A DNA stretch of 5,756 nucleotides from Solirubrobacterales bacterium. GTDB lineage: Bacteria > Actinomycetota > Thermoleophilia > Solirubrobacterales > Solirubrobacteraceae. Numbering within the stretch: the stretch's first letter is position 1; the number at the start of each line of letters is the position of its first letter. The translations under genes and the position numbers were made by a program. The notes beneath the pieces are model-generated. The model was not told the DNA's origin. It saw nothing but the letters and a program-made list of their open reading frames with translations, and searched no databases. The DNA lies in contig DAHVAB010000043.1 of NCBI GenBank assembly GCA_027314825.1, positions 1 through 5,756 on the forward strand, written 5' to 3'. Shown piece after piece: positions 1-5,756 of the stretch.

Positions 1-1330
1 CGATCCGCGCGCGGACGTCGGCGCTGCGCTTGCAGTCGTGGGTCTGGGTCGACTGCAGGGCGAAGGGGAAGCGCGCGCCGCGCTCGGCCACGCGCGCATG
101 GAAGTCGGCCAGGGTGAGCGAGAAGCGGTCCGGGTCGCCGCCGACCTCGTTGAGCGCGAGCAGGCGCAGGTGGCGGTAGAAGGCGGTGTCCTCGATTCCC
201 TTCGCGGCGATCGCCGGCGATGTCTGCTGGAAGCGGGTGACCAGCTCGGCCGTCTCGCCCGCCGCCCCGCCGCCCGGGGCCGTCGTCTCGCCAGCCGCCC
301 CGCCGCCCGCCGCCCCGCCGCCTGCGGCCGCCCCGCCGCCTGCGGCCGCCCAGCCGCCCTCTTCCAGCATCAGCGCCCGCGCCAGCCGCGCGTCCATCTC
401 CGCGGCCGCGATCGCCGCACGGTCGGCGCCGTCGAGAAGCCCGTGTGCGGGATCGACGTAGGTGCGGTAGACGGGAAGCCGCGCCAGCGCCTGCTCGATC
501 GCCGCGAGCGGCAACCCCGCCGGGGCGAGCCGGTGCAGCCGCGCCACCTCCGGGGCGAGCGCCGTGCGCGCCTGCTCCTGCTGGGCCTCGACGGCGACCT
601 CGGCGAAGCTGCGCCGCTGCCCGGTCAGCTCCTCGTGCAGCTCGGTGAGCGGCCGCTCGCCGGCCGGATCGATCCACAGCGCGGTCAGGTCGCCGAGCAG
701 CTCGTAGCCGACGGTGCCCATCACCGGCCAGTCGCGTAGCCGCTCCGCCGGGTGCAGGATCTTCTCCACCCAGACCCGGCTGGCGCCGGCGGCGCGCAGC
801 CTGTGCAGGTAGCCGGCCGGGTTGGCCAGGCCGTCGGGATGGTCTACCCGCAGGCCGTCGATCAGGCCGTCTGAGAGCAGCTCCAGGATCTTGGCGTGGG
901 TCGCTGCGAAGACCTCCTCGTCCTCCTGGCGGAGTCCCGCCAGTCCGTCGATGTCGAAGAAGCGGCGGTGGCGGCCGGTGTCCGGGTCGATGTCGAAGAA
1001 GCGGCGGCGCAGGCTCCGATCGGCCCAGAGCCGGTTGGCGGGGTCGGCCGCCATGTGGTTGGGGACGACGTCGAGGATGATCCCCATCCCGGCCCTCTCG
1101 GCCGCGCCGGCCAGCTCGCGGAAGCCGTCCTCGCCGCCGAGCTCGGCGGCGATGCGCGAATGGTCGATCGCGTCATAGCCATGGGTGGAGCCGGGCCGGG
1201 CCTGCATGATCGGCGAGAGGTAGAGGTGGCTGCCGCCGAGCCCGGAGAGGTAGCCGATCAGCCGCCGCGCGGCGGCGAAGTGCAGCTCGCCGCCGAGCTG
1301 CAGCCGGTAGGTGGCTCTCAGCAGCGCCAC
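1..1330 (-). CDS. treY: Maltooligosyltrehalose synthase (TreY, GH13), N-terminal part
   Basis: This cytoplasmic enzyme isomerises the reducing-end alpha-1,4 bond of maltooligosaccharides to alpha,alpha-1,1, making the substrate of TreZ. The gene runs off the left edge after 443 complete codons, and the frame is uninterrupted to the edge. Motifs: ATYRLQL (6-12), SHLYLSPIMQARPGSTHGYD (ending D53), DVVPNHM (87-93), LRQEDEEVF, DGLRVDHPDGL with probable nucleophile D163, VWVEKIL with acid/base E189, AAKGIEDTAFYR (375-386) and STQTHDCKRSADVRARI with D432. The start is GTG at 1330, 7 nt after the treX stop; no ATG lies near it in frame, and a family-like N-terminus follows at once. A clear ribosome binding site is lacking (only a GGGGG run 13 nt upstream), so reinitiation after treX is likely. 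Oddities: a Gly/Ala tract at residues 328-361, twin RRFFDID motifs 13 residues apart, and HDC where HDT is usual. Confidence 0.95.
   Translation of the reverse strand, partial: MALLRATYRLQLGGELHFAAARRLIGYLSGLGGSHLYLSPIMQARPGSTHGYDAIDHSRIAAELGGEDGFRELAGAAERAGMGIILDVVPNHMAADPANRLWADRSLRRRFFDIDPDTGRHRRFFDIDGLAGLRQEDEEVFAATHAKILELLSDGLIDGLRVDHPDGLANPAGYLHRLRAAGASRVWVEKILHPAERLRDWPVMGTVGYELLGDLTALWIDPAGERPLTELHEELTGQRRSFAEVAVEAQQEQARTALAPEVARLHRLAPAGLPLAAIEQALARLPVYRTYVDPAHGLLDGADRAAIAAAEMDARLARALMLEEGGWAAAGGGAAAGGGAAGGGAAGETTAPGGGAAGETAELVTRFQQTSPAIAAKGIEDTAFYRHLRLLALNEVGGDPDRFSLTLADFHARVAERGARFPFALQSTQTHDCKRSADVRARI
248..349 (-). repeat. In-frame Gly/Ala-rich repeat tract in treY
   Basis: About 34 codons (residues 328-361) are almost only Gly and Ala, with blocks GGGAA repeated and GGGAAGET occurring twice. 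On the plus strand the 11-mer gccccgccgcc occurs four times, at 264, 297, 312 and 330, with spacings of 33, 15 and 18 nt, all multiples of three. Copies three and four lie in an 18-bp tandem duplication (312-347). The tract sits between a helical segment (ARALMLEEGGW) and the conserved RFQQTSPA stretch, so it probably forms a flexible surface loop. It looks like replication-slippage growth that preserves the frame. Confidence 0.88.
947..1007 (-). repeat. Exact 22-bp direct repeat encoding two RRFFDID motifs in treY
   Basis: Positions 947-968 and 986-1007 are identical over 22 nt, 39 nt (13 codons) apart. They encode RRFFDID at residues 109-115 and 122-128 of TreY, using the same codons in both copies. 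The spacer encodes PDTGRH. Each copy corresponds to a motif that other TreY proteins also have (an FFDID segment and a later YRRFF segment), so this need not be a recent duplication. Confidence 0.9.
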
Positions 1331-1337
1331 CGCTTGC

Positions 1338-3476
1338 TCACCGCCCCCGCGGCCCCTCGCGCCGCATGACCGTCACCGAGCGCTCGGGCGCGGCCAGCGG
1401 CGCCCGTGCCAGCGCCCACCGCGCCCCCGGCGCCAGCTCCGGCTCGGCGGTGGAGAGCTCCAGCGTCCACTGCGCGCCGTAGCGGCGGGCCGGCAGCTGG
1501 AAGGTGACCGGCTCGTGGTGGGCGTTGAAGAGCAGCAGGAAGGTGTCGTCTGAGATCGGCTTGCCGTCCTCGCTGAGGTAGGGGATCTTCTGGCCGTTCA
1601 GGAAGAGCCCGATCGCGTGCGCGTCGCTGCGCTGCCAGTCGCGCTGGCTCATCCGCCGCCCGTCGGGTCGCAGCCACCACGCGTCAGGCAGCCCGCCGTC
1701 CACCTCGGCGCCCGCCAGGAAGTCGCGGCGGTGAAAGACCGGGTGGCAGCGGCGCAGCGCGATCAGGCGGCGGGTGAACTCGAGCATCAGCTCGCGCTCG
1801 GAGTCGAGGGTCCAGTGAAACCAGGAGATCTCGTTGTCCTGGCAGAAGGCGTTGTTGTTGCCGTGCTGGGTGCGGCAGCGCTCGTCGCCGCCGAGGATCA
1901 TCGGCACCCCTTGGGAGAGCAGCAGGGTGGCCATGAAGTTGCGCTGCTGGCGGGCGCGCAGCGCGCGGATCTCCGGGTCGTCGGTCGGTCCCTCCACGCC
2001 GTGGTTCCAGCTGCGGTTGTCGTCGGTGCCGTCCCGGCCCTCGTCGCCGTTGGCCTCGTTGTGCTTCTCGTTGTAGGAGACGAGGTCTGCGAGGGTGAAG
2101 CCATCGTGGGCGGTGACGAAGTTGATCGAGGCGAACGGCTTTCTGCCGTCTCGCTCGTAGAGGTCGCTGGAGCCGGTCAGCCGGGAGGCGAAGTCGGCGA
2201 CGGAGGCGCGCCCCCGCCAGTAGTCGCGGACCACGTCGCGGTAGACGCCGTTCCACTCGGTCCACAGCACCGGGAAGTTGCCGACCTGATATCCGCCCGG
2301 CCCGACGTCCCACGGCTCGGCGATCAGCTTGACCTGGGAGAGGACCGGGTCCTGGTGGATCACGTCGAAGAAGGCGGAGAGTCGGTCGACGTCGTAGAGC
2401 TCGCGGGCGAGCGCGGAGGCCAGATCGAATCGGAAGCCGTCGATGTGGCACTCCACCGCCCAGTAGCGCAGCGAGTCCATGATCAGCCGCAGCACGCTCG
2501 GGTGCAGCACGTTCAATGAGTTGCCGGTCCCGGTGAAGTCCATGTAGAAGCGGGGCTCGTCGGGCATCAGGCGGTAGTAGGAGGAGTTGTCGATCCCCTT
2601 CAGGGAGAGCGCGGGGCCCATGTGGTTGCCCTCCGCGGTGTGGTTGTAGACGACGTCGAGGATCACCTCGATCCCGGCACGGTGCAGGGCCTTCACCATC
2701 TCCTTGACCTCTGAGACCTGCTGGCCGCCTGTGCCGTGGGCGGCGTAGCCGGCGTGGGGGGCGAGGTATCCGATCGGCGAGTAGCCCCAGTAGTTGGTCA
2801 GCCCGCGCTCGGCCAGGAAGGCCTCGGAGGCGATGTGGTGGATCGGCAGGAGCTCCACCGCCGTAACCCCGAGCGAGGTGAGGTACTCGATCGCCGGCGG
2901 GCAGCAGAGGCCGGCGAAGGTGCCGCGCAGAGCGTCGGGCACGTCCGGGTGGCGCATCGTGAAGCCGCGCACATGGGCCTCGTAGATGACCATCTCGGCC
3001 CAGGGCCTGCGTAGCGGCCCGTCGCCCTCCCAGTCGAAGGAGGGATCGACGATCACGCACTTGGGGATCGCCGCGGCGTTGTCCTGCTCGCTCGGCTCCA
3101 GGTCGGCGCTGTCGGTGCCGTCCGGGATGTACGGCAGCACGTCCGCGGCACCCCAGTCGATCTCCCCGTCGATCGCCTTCGCGTAGGGGTCGAGCAGCAG
3201 CTTGGCCGGGTTGAAGCGCAGGCCGGCCTCGGGGTCGTACGGCCCGTGGACGCGGTAGCCGTAGCGCTGGCCCGGGCCGATCCCCGGCAGGAAGCCGTGC
3301 CAGTGATATGCGGTCCGTTCCCGCAGCGGCACACGGCTCTCCTGCCCGTCGGAGTCGAAGAGGCAGAGCTCGACGCTCGTGGCGTGCTCGGAGAAGAGGG
3401 AGAAGTTGGTGCCATGCCCGTCCGGGCTCGCCCCGAGCGGAAACGGCTGCCCCGGCCAGACGGGCTGCGTGCTCAT
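1338..3476 (-). CDS. treX: Glycogen debranching enzyme TreX/GlgX (isoamylase type, GH13)
   Basis: The enzyme hydrolyses alpha-1,6 branches of glycogen and so supplies linear maltooligosaccharides to TreY. The product is 712 aa, close to about 720 for mycobacterial TreX and longer than E. coli GlgX (about 657). Domain order: N-terminal CBM48-like sandwich (about 1-145, with VWPGQPFPLGAS and GTNFSLFSEHA), GH13 barrel (about 160-585) and a C-terminal beta domain. Motifs: YEAHVRGFT (165-173), DVVYNHT (274-280), GFRFD with nucleophile D351, LIAEPWD with acid/base E387, TAHDGFTL with D458, DGTDDNRSWN, and the isoamylase/GlgX signature HGNNNAFCQDNEISWFHW (538-555). The start ATG at 3476 shares ATGA with the treZ stop, and GGGAG lies 10 nt upstream, which favours coupled translation. 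No intact gene is interrupted and no key residue is missing. The symbol glgX would be equally valid; treX is preferred because the gene sits between treZ and treY. Confidence 0.96.
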   Translation of the reverse strand: MSTQPVWPGQPFPLGASPDGHGTNFSLFSEHATSVELCLFDSDGQESRVPLRERTAYHWHGFLPGIGPGQRYGYRVHGPYDPEAGLRFNPAKLLLDPYAKAIDGEIDWGAADVLPYIPDGTDSADLEPSEQDNAAAIPKCVIVDPSFDWEGDGPLRRPWAEMVIYEAHVRGFTMRHPDVPDALRGTFAGLCCPPAIEYLTSLGVTAVELLPIHHIASEAFLAERGLTNYWGYSPIGYLAPHAGYAAHGTGGQQVSEVKEMVKALHRAGIEVILDVVYNHTAEGNHMGPALSLKGIDNSSYYRLMPDEPRFYMDFTGTGNSLNVLHPSVLRLIMDSLRYWAVECHIDGFRFDLASALARELYDVDRLSAFFDVIHQDPVLSQVKLIAEPWDVGPGGYQVGNFPVLWTEWNGVYRDVVRDYWRGRASVADFASRLTGSSDLYERDGRKPFASINFVTAHDGFTLADLVSYNEKHNEANGDEGRDGTDDNRSWNHGVEGPTDDPEIRALRARQQRNFMATLLLSQGVPMILGGDERCRTQHGNNNAFCQDNEISWFHWTLDSERELMLEFTRRLIALRRCHPVFHRRDFLAGAEVDGGLPDAWWLRPDGRRMSQRDWQRSDAHAIGLFLNGQKIPYLSEDGKPISDDTFLLLFNAHHEPVTFQLPARRYGAQWTLELSTAEPELAPGARWALARAPLAAPERSVTVMRREGPRGR
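3473..3476 (-). promoter_or_regulatory. ATGA stop/start overlap coupling treZ and treX
   Basis: The TGA of treZ (3475-3473) and the ATG of treX (3476-3474) share the tetranucleotide ATGA. This arrangement usually means that ribosomes finishing the upstream gene reinitiate on the downstream one, keeping the two enzymes in proportion. The overlap is read directly; the coupling is inferred. Confidence 0.85.
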
Positions 3477-5392
3477 CGAAGCAGCGCTCCCGCGAGCGCC
3501 GGCAGCGTGAGGCGGCCGCCGCCGCCGATGCTCGCCCCGTGGGTGGCGATGACGACCTCGCTCGCCTCGCCGCATGGCACCGACTGCGGCTCCGCGGAGA
3601 AGTTGCAGGCGAGAAGCCATGCCCCGCGGCGGACCGTCAGCCACCGAGCCTGCTCCTCGTATGCGATCAGCGGCTCGCTGCCGCTGCCGCTGCCGCTGCC
3701 GCTGCTGCCGCCGCCGCTGCTGCTGCTCGCGCCGCCGCCGCCCCCGTCGCCCGCCGCGCGCATCTGCGCTCGCAGCGCGAGCAGCCGCCGGTAGAGCTCG
3801 GCCAGCGCCCGGTCGCCGCCCCGGTGGGTGAGGCATGAGCGCAGGAACGTCTGCTCGTCCTGCGGGTCGGGCAGCTGCGCCCCGGCAGTGAAGGAGGCGA
3901 ACGAGGCGAACTCGCGGCGGCGCCCGCTGCGCGTCTGCTCGGCGATCTCCGGGTCGATGTGGTCGGTGAAGAACTGGAACGGCGCGCTCTCGCCGTACTC
4001 CTCGCCCATGAACAGCAGCGGCGTGAAGGGGCTGAGCAGCGTGCAGAGGGCGGCCAGCGGCCGCGCGGCGGCGGGCAGCCGCTCGCCGAAGGCGCGGTTG
4101 CCGACCTGGTCGTGGTTCTGGGAGAAGACGACGAACTGCTCCGGTGGCCGATCCTCCGCGCGGGCCCCGAAGAGCCGGCCGCGGAACGGGGAGTAGGTGC
4201 CGTCGTGGACGAAGGGTCGATGGAAGGCCTTGGCCAGGTCGGCAAGGGCGCCGAAGTCGGCGTAGTAGCCGTCGCGCTCGCCGGTGAGCAGCGTGTGAAG
4301 GGCATGGTGGAAGTCGTCGGCCCACTGCGCGTCGCAGCCGTGCCCGCCGAGCCGTGGCGGACGGATCACCCGCGGGTCGTTGAGGGCGCTCTCGGCGATC
4401 ACGAGCGCGCCCGGCCGCGCTGCGTGCACGCGCTCGGAGATCTCGCAGACGATGTGATGAGCGCTCTCGTCGTGGATGGCATGGATCGCGTCGAGGCGCA
4501 GCCCGTCGAAGTGGAAGTCGCGCACCCAACCCTTCGCGCTCTGGGCGACCCACTCGCGGACCGGGTCGCAGCCGGCATCGTCGTAGTTGATGGCGCGTCC
4601 CCAGAACGTCTCGTGGTGCTCGGTGAAGTAGGGGCCGAACGCCTCCAGGGCGTCGAGGCCGGAGGCGCCGACGTGGTTGTAGACGACGTCGAGCAGGACG
4701 CCCAGGCCCTCCCGGTGGGCGGCGTCGATCAGGCGCTGCAGGGCCAGCGGCCCGCCGTAGGCGGAGTGGGCGGCGCTCGGATAGACGCCGTCGTAGCCCC
4801 AGCCGCGCACGCCCGGGAACTCCGCGATCGGCATCAGCTCGATCGCGGTCACGCCGAGGTCGCGCAGGCGGGGCAGTTGATCGATCACTCCCTCGAAGTC
4901 GCCCGTTGGGGTGAACGTGCCGACGTGCAGCTCGTAGATGACGAGCTCCTCCAGGCGCAGGCCCCGCCAGTCGCCGTCGCTCCAAACGAAGCGGGCCGGG
5001 TCGAGGATCCGCGAGGCGCCGCGGATGCCGTGCGGCTGCCAGCGCGAGCAGGGGTCGGGCAGCCAGCCGTCGTCGATGGCGCGCCCGCCGCCGCTCTCGC
5101 CGCCGCGCCCGTCCTCGCCGCTGCCGTCGCCTCCATTGAGCAGAAAGAAGTAGTCCTCGCCCGCCTCGGCTCGGGCCTGCGCCTCCCAGATGCCAAGCCC
5201 GGCTGGCGCGAGATCGACCTCGCGCTCGCCGATCCGGGCGGCAACGCGGTGGGCGCCGGGCGCCCAGACGCGCAGCTGCACCATGCCTCCCGGCCGCGCC
5301 GCGGCTCCCAGTGGCCGCTGCCAGGGGTAGCAGTGCTCCTGGCCGGCCGCGGCCCTCCCGCCGCCCCGGCCGGCCGCCGTCCAGGCGCTCAT
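3473..5392 (-). CDS. treZ: Malto-oligosyltrehalose trehalohydrolase (TreZ, GH13)
   Basis: This cytoplasmic enzyme hydrolyses the alpha-1,4 bond next to the trehalosyl end of maltooligosyltrehalose, releasing trehalose. The chosen ATG gives 639 aa, longer than the roughly 560-600 aa usual in the family. Domains: an N-terminal beta-sandwich starting near residue 37 (MVQLRVWAP), a GH13 barrel from about 150 (VIYELHVGTF 151-160) and a C-terminal beta domain after about 575. Visible motifs are DVVYNH (235-240), GLRLD with the probable nucleophile D301, VIAES with the probable acid/base E334, NHDQ with D428, and the TreZ-type segments GYYADFGAL, FVHDGTYSPFRGR and FMGEEYG. Start choice: ATG 5392 lies 16 nt after the glgB stop, and the stretch YPWQRPLGA just after it looks like conserved family sequence. 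The alternative ATG at 5284 (603 aa) fits the usual length, but its GGGAGG lies only 1 nt upstream. Two Gly/Ser-rich insertions account for part of the extra length. It overlaps treX by 4 nt. Confidence 0.95.
   Translation of the reverse strand: MSAWTAAGRGGGRAAAGQEHCYPWQRPLGAAARPGGMVQLRVWAPGAHRVAARIGEREVDLAPAGLGIWEAQARAEAGEDYFFLLNGGDGSGEDGRGGESGGGRAIDDGWLPDPCSRWQPHGIRGASRILDPARFVWSDGDWRGLRLEELVIYELHVGTFTPTGDFEGVIDQLPRLRDLGVTAIELMPIAEFPGVRGWGYDGVYPSAAHSAYGGPLALQRLIDAAHREGLGVLLDVVYNHVGASGLDALEAFGPYFTEHHETFWGRAINYDDAGCDPVREWVAQSAKGWVRDFHFDGLRLDAIHAIHDESAHHIVCEISERVHAARPGALVIAESALNDPRVIRPPRLGGHGCDAQWADDFHHALHTLLTGERDGYYADFGALADLAKAFHRPFVHDGTYSPFRGRLFGARAEDRPPEQFVVFSQNHDQVGNRAFGERLPAAARPLAALCTLLSPFTPLLFMGEEYGESAPFQFFTDHIDPEIAEQTRSGRRREFASFASFTAGAQLPDPQDEQTFLRSCLTHRGGDRALAELYRRLLALRAQMRAAGDGGGGGASSSSGGGSSGSGSGSGSEPLIAYEEQARWLTVRRGAWLLACNFSAEPQSVPCGEASEVVIATHGASIGGGGRLTLPALAGALLR
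3487..3491 (-). promoter_or_regulatory. Probable Shine-Dalgarno site of treX (GGGAG)
   Basis: GGGAG lies within the last codons of treZ, 10 nt before the treX ATG. It is the best anti-16S match near this start, at the long end of the usual spacing. High GC makes chance purine runs less common than G/C runs, but a short match is weak evidence on its own. Confidence 0.5.
3677..3751 (-). repeat. In-frame Gly/Ser microsatellite tract in treZ C-terminal region
   Basis: Residues 548-572 of TreZ are nearly all Gly and Ser (GGGGGASSSS, then GS dipeptides). On the plus strand there are four perfect copies of the hexamer GCTGCC (3677-3700), followed by mixed GCT/GCC triplets to about 3726. The tract lies between the end of the catalytic domain (LLALRAQMRAAG) and the C-terminal beta domain (EPLIAYEEQARWLTVRRG), where it would act as a linker. 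Confidence 0.9.
5084..5134 (-). repeat. Gly/Ser/Asp/Glu-rich insertion in treZ N-terminal region
   Basis: Residues 87-103 of TreZ read as a low-complexity Gly-rich stretch with acidic residues (GGDGSGEDGRGGESGGG). It separates the sandwich-domain strand EDYFFLLN from the conserved LPDPCSRWQPHGIRG segment. In the family these are usually joined by a short turn (from memory), so this is probably a loop insertion. The DNA repeat is imperfect, without a clear unit. Confidence 0.7.
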
Positions 5393-5408
5393 CTGCTCGC
5401 CGGGTCGC

Positions 5409-5756
5409 TCATGCCGGCGCCAGCCACAGGGTCGCGAGCGGCGGCAGTGTGACCTGCGCGGAATGGGGCTGCCCCTGCCAGGCGATCGGCTCGGCCTCCA
5501 CCGCCGCCGGAGCGGGGTAGCCCGAGCCGCCGTAGCGCTCGGAGTCGGTGTCGAGCACCGAGACCCAGCGCCCAGCCCGCGGCAGGCCCAGGCGCCAACC
5601 CTCGCGCGGGACCGGCGAGAGGTTGCAGACACAGACGAGCACGTCGTCGTCGGTCCGGCCGAGGCGCAAGAACGCGATCACGTTCTGATCGGCGTCGTTC
5701 GCCTCGATCCACTGGAAGCCGGCCGGCTCGCCGTCGAGCTGCCACAGCGCGGGCCG
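5409..5756 (-). CDS. glgB: 1,4-alpha-glucan (glycogen) branching enzyme, C-terminal part only
   Basis: The 5' part lies beyond the right edge; 115 codons and a TGA stop (5411-5409) are present, and the edge falls exactly on a codon boundary. What remains is the end of the GH13 barrel plus the C-terminal all-beta domain. Landmarks typical of GlgB are RPALW, GFQWIEANDADQNVIAFLR, the strand with CNLSPVPREGWRLGLP, and SVLDTDSERYGGSG, ending in LPPLATLWLAPA. The E. coli enzyme has matching segments (GFEWIDCND, NFTPVPR, VLNTDS; from memory). The enzyme cuts alpha-1,4 chains and rejoins them as alpha-1,6 branches during cytoplasmic glycogen synthesis. The catalytic residues are outside the window, so activity cannot be judged. 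It is the first visible gene of the cluster, and treZ begins 16 nt after its stop. Other GH13 enzymes are unlikely because the NxxPVPR and VLxTDS motifs are typical of GlgB. Confidence 0.93.
   Translation of the reverse strand, partial: RPALWQLDGEPAGFQWIEANDADQNVIAFLRLGRTDDDVLVCVCNLSPVPREGWRLGLPRAGRWVSVLDTDSERYGGSGYPAPAAVEAEPIAWQGQPHSAQVTLPPLATLWLAPA

Noticed and set aside
38..739. A 233-codon plus-strand open frame at the left edge.
   Set aside because: It lies antisense to treY, whose motifs are unmistakable, and its product is Arg/Gly/Ala-rich with the treY repeat tract read backwards.
1617..2519. A 300-codon plus-strand open frame antisense to treX.
   Set aside because: Low-complexity Val/Ala/Glu-rich translation, fully opposite the conserved barrel of TreX; a shadow of high GC content.
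3677..3751. The GC-rich repeats as a CRISPR array or a transcription terminator.
   Set aside because: The units are 6 bp and contiguous without spacers, encode protein in frame, and are not followed by a hairpin with a T-run on the coding strand.
3477..4985. An open frame of about 503 codons continuous with treX and running back through most of treZ on the same strand, suggesting a giant fused protein.
   Set aside because: The extra part is Arg/Ala/Pro-rich and without recognisable motifs, while the treZ frame over the same bases carries full GH13 motifs. High-GC genes commonly leave alternative frames open. The real treX starts at ATG 3476.
3959..5452. A 497-codon plus-strand open frame antisense to treZ.
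   Set aside because: Its product is rich in Val/Ala/Gly/Glu with no family motif, and it is the codon-phase shadow of treZ. There is no supporting start context.
5393..5632. An 80-codon upstream extension of the treZ frame overlapping glgB.
   Set aside because: The extension reads as Arg/Ser/Pro-rich shadow sequence, and the same bases encode the conserved GlgB C-terminus.

Overview
The window is almost entirely coding, and every supported gene lies on the minus strand, so transcription runs right to left. Very high GC, strong third-position G/C bias and the protein sequences point to a high-GC actinobacterium. The style resembles Thermoleophilia/Solirubrobacterales, but that is an impression from remembered sequences, not a search result.

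Layout in the direction of transcription: the last 115 codons of glgB, the glycogen branching enzyme (5756-5409); then treZ, maltooligosyltrehalose trehalohydrolase (5392-3473); then treX, a glycogen debranching enzyme (3476-1338); then the first 443 codons of treY, maltooligosyltrehalose synthase (1330-1), which runs off the left edge. Spacings are +16 nt, a 4-nt ATGA overlap and +7 nt. No promoter or terminator is visible between genes, so this reads as an operon with coupled translation. No stretch of more than 16 nt lacks a gene.

The products form one route from glycogen to trehalose. GlgB makes the branched glucan, TreX cuts the alpha-1,6 branches to release linear maltooligosaccharides, TreY converts the reducing-end alpha-1,4 bond to an alpha,alpha-1,1 bond, and TreZ releases free trehalose. 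The catalytic residues of the GH13 family can be placed in TreZ, TreX and TreY, so all three look functional.

I do not see a previously undescribed system. The points worth a second look are in the details: three in-frame Gly/Ala/Ser-rich tracts in TreY and TreZ that look like microsatellite-driven loop expansions; a TreY that appears compact, with a short path between two conserved motifs and an exact 22-bp direct repeat encoding both of them; a TreY signature in which HDTKR reads HDCKR; and the gene order glgB-treZ-treX-treY instead of the mycobacterial treX-treY-treZ.
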